Source: Deltaproteobacteria bacterium | GTDB lineage: Bacteria > Desulfobacterota > DSM-4660 > Desulfatiglandales > HGW-15 | Length of the DNA: 46,339 bases | Direction: 5' to 3' | Assembly: GCA_016931115.1 (NCBI GenBank) | Contig: JAFGFM010000134.1 | Location: forward strand, 1-46,339 | In this document: one piece after another, positions 44,830 through 46,339 of the stretch | Layout of the letters: each line of letters opens with the position of its first letter | Numbering within the stretch: the stretch's first letter is position 1 | Notes under the pieces: generated by a model | What the model was told of the DNA's origin: nothing | The model's database searches: none | Seen by the model: only the letters and a program-made list of their open reading frames with translations | Translations under genes and position numbers: made by a program

Positions 44830-45993
44830 AACTTTAGTTTTTCCATAATTAACTAGTTCTTCCCCATACTTCTCCCTTATTCTGTCCATCGCAACAGAAA
44901 TGCTGTTCTTTTTTAAAACCTGCGGATCAGGCATTGAAAAGAGCGGAAGCTGCCCTGCTGTTTTTTTTAGGTCTGTGAACCTTACCCTCATGAATCTTAC
45001 ACCGCATCTCCTGTCACATGCCCTGAAAAAGAGCCCTTCAATAACCGGGTAGAGTTCGCTCTCCCAGAAACCCTGTGAGGTAAGGGTGGCCTTTCTTACA
45101 CTCTCCAGCTGATCCGAGTACCTGATCATAAGCCCTGCCCTGCCCGGCCTTAGCCCCCTTTTTCTGAGCCTCTGGGCGCATCTCTCCACAAGCCTGTAGA
45201 GCTCGGCAAGCAGCCCTTCATCATCATTGATATCCCTTTCAAGGGTGACATCCTCGCTTACCTCTGGTTCTGCTGAGGGCGGAAGCACAGGGGTGGGATC
45301 AATCCCTGTTGCCCTCTGGTGTATAACCCATGCCTGATTCTTGAAGATCAACTTCAGGTTACCCGCGTCCATCGCGGCTATTTCCTTCACAATGGTGATA
45401 TTAAGCTCTTCAAGAAGCATACGGCTTTTTACATGGCCTATACCGGGGAGATAATCAACATTAAGGGGGGCCATAAAGGATGATTCCTGACCCTGATCAA
45501 CATCCATGATGCCTCCTTTTGGTAAAAGCCTTGATGCAATGCTTGAGACCATCTTGTTCCCTGCAACACCAACCGCGCCTGAAAGGGACAACCGGGCATT
45601 TATATCGCGGCTTATGCGCCACGCCGCATCCTTTGCCCTGCCCCACAGCCGCCTTGTGCCTGTAACATCAAGAAAAATATGCCCCGGTTTTGACGGCTCC
45701 CACACAGGCGTATACTCGGAAACAGCCCTTGAAAGAAGCATTGAACCCCTTTCCACCAGGGCCGGATTTGGGGGAAGCACGATCAGTTCAGGACAGAATC
45801 TTAATGCCTTTCCAATGGCCATGCCCGTGAATATACCTTCACCCCGCGCCTCTGATGATGCGGCAAGGATCAAGGCCCGGTCTGACTTAGGCTGCGCCAC
45901 AACAACAGGCCTCTCCCTTAACTCCGGGTGATTAAGCCTCTCCAGGGTTATGGGGAAGGAGGGTATGTGGAGATGGAGAATGTGGCGGAACAT
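44827..45993 (-). CDS. imuB: ImuB-like Y-family polymerase homologue lacking catalytic residues
   Basis: This 388-residue protein has the Y-family layout but the catalytic carboxylates are missing: where active Y-family polymerases have DxD near the N-terminus it reads LHLHIPSFP, and where they have SIDE it reads SKPGHIFLDVTG. This is the hallmark of ImuB, which acts as a scaffold linking DnaE2 to the clamp. The helix-hairpin-helix (VDYLPGIGHVKSRMLLEEL) and little-finger regions are kept. The start has no ribosome binding site and lies about 10 bases from a repeat array, so upstream sequence may have been displaced. No imuA or lexA gene is seen. Confidence 0.85.
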   Translation of the reverse strand: MFRHILHLHIPSFPITLERLNHPELRERPVVVAQPKSDRALILAASSEARGEGIFTGMAIGKALRFCPELIVLPPNPALVERGSMLLSRAVSEYTPVWEPSKPGHIFLDVTGTRRLWGRAKDAAWRISRDINARLSLSGAVGVAGNKMVSSIASRLLPKGGIMDVDQGQESSFMAPLNVDYLPGIGHVKSRMLLEELNITIVKEIAAMDAGNLKLIFKNQAWVIHQRATGIDPTPVLPPSAEPEVSEDVTLERDINDDEGLLAELYRLVERCAQRLRKRGLRPGRAGLMIRYSDQLESVRKATLTSQGFWESELYPVIEGLFFRACDRRCGVRFMRVRFTDLKKTAGQLPLFSMPDPQVLKKNSISVAMDRIREKYGEELVNYGKTKV

Positions 45994-46000
45994 GGGAAAA

Positions 46001-46152
46001 CAAGGGCGCAGGGCTCAAGGCTCAAGGCGCAAGGGAAGAAGGGGGTAATAAAAATCAAGGCACAGGGCACAGGGCACAAGGCGCAAGGGAAGAAAAGTGT
46101 AATAGGACTCAGGGCACAGGGCACTGGGCTCAAGGCACAGGGTGCAGGGAGA
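46001..46152. repeat. Degenerate short-period tandem repeat array
   Basis: Units of about 7-8 bases (GGCGCAG, GGCTCAA, GGCACAG, GGCACAA, GGCGCAA) are repeated in three blocks, each closed by GGGAAGAA or GGGAGA. It runs from just upstream of the imuB start to 20 bases before the stop of the four-helix-bundle gene. Small frames on both strands come from the repeat itself. Confidence 0.75.
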
Positions 46153-46171
46153 CAGCACTATGTTAAAAAGG

Positions 46172-46339
46172 TTATTCATTTTTATGTTCTTCTCTGGCTT
46201 TAATAAGCTTTGCAAGCATACTTGAAATAGAACGACATTCATTACTGATATGGGTAAACTTACTTTCATCAATAACACCTATCACGTGGGCAATGATTGA
46301 TTGTGTAAGAAGTTCAGCTGAAGAGCCTTTTGCTATATG
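46172..46339 (-). CDS. Four-helix-bundle protein (23S rRNA IVS type), 5' end outside window
   Basis: The last 55 codons of a minus-strand gene read AKGSSAELLTQSIIAHVIG, then ECRSISSMLAKLIKA and stop. KGSSAEL(L/R)TQ is the signature of the four-helix-bundle family first found in 23S rRNA intervening sequences. These proteins are often found scattered alone in genomes. The gene starts beyond the right edge of the window. Confidence 0.75.
   Translation of the reverse strand, partial: HIAKGSSAELLTQSIIAHVIGVIDESKFTHISNECRSISSMLAKLIKAREEHKNE

Noticed and set aside
46001-46152. Possible CRISPR array
   Set aside because: Units are 7-8 bases, degenerate and without spacers.
45928-46278. Small frames on both strands over the right-end repeat
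   Set aside because: They are made of repeat units and overlap imuB or the four-helix-bundle gene.

Overview
The window looks like a chromosome segment of an anaerobic bacterium, most plausibly a Desulfobacterota (deltaproteobacterial) lineage. The clues are a glycyl radical enzyme, a LarA/LarB nickel-pincer system, a UroD-like corrinoid-methyltransferase relative, a CII-like HTH regulator, many divergently oriented short operons, and abundant small palindromic and short-period repeats. This placement is inferred from gene content only. No rRNA or tRNA gene and no CRISPR array was seen.

Layout. (1) 1-7.4 kb: the 3' part of a TPR protein, a large membrane transporter of the nucleotide-translocase type with HEAT repeats and a cyclic-nucleotide sensor, a secreted kinase-fold protein, a lytic transglycosylase, and two gene remnants (a calcium-binding-repeat protein and an O-methyltransferase). 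(2) 7.3-14.2 kb: a sugar operon behind a consensus sigma-70 promoter. It encodes a UroD-like protein, a xylose-isomerase-like TIM barrel, a xylulokinase-like FGGY kinase and a cytoplasmic GH3 glycosidase; a nested MITE-like repeat interrupts it. (3) 14.3-18.4 kb: lspA, a small orphan, a LarA-like racemase with an iron alcohol dehydrogenase, and an HTH regulator. (4) 18.5-24.1 kb: a flavodoxin-like protein, then a tight run of a divergent enolase-family protein, an asparagine-synthetase-type enzyme, a short glutamate-cysteine-ligase-type ligase and a CPYC glutaredoxin. This is the best candidate here for an undescribed biosynthetic pathway. (5) 24.1-32.9 kb: housekeeping and signalling genes (CoA-binding protein, TatA, PurM, a rhomboid fused to a DnaJ-C-like domain, a Ser/Thr kinase fused to a cNMP domain, an M48 peptidase with TPRs, RNase G/E, LarB).

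(6) 33.0-38.7 kb is an AT-rich accessory island. It starts with three orphan genes, each followed by an attC-like imperfect palindrome, so it reads as an integron gene-cassette array without a visible integrase. After that come a frameshifted small membrane protein, an orphan gene, a nucleotidyltransferase/partner pair, a MazEF-type toxin-antitoxin module whose -10 box lies in a palindrome, and a second, internally deleted and frameshifted copy of the nucleotidyltransferase region. (7) 38.7-41.2 kb: an orphan glycyl radical enzyme with no activase next to it. (8) 41.2-46.0 kb: a mutagenic repair pair, DnaE2 and a catalytically degenerate ImuB-like Y-family protein. A GxxExxY gene bounded by inverted copies of a short-period repeat sits exactly between them. 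The window ends in a degenerate short-period tandem repeat and the 3' end of a four-helix-bundle (23S rRNA IVS-type) gene.
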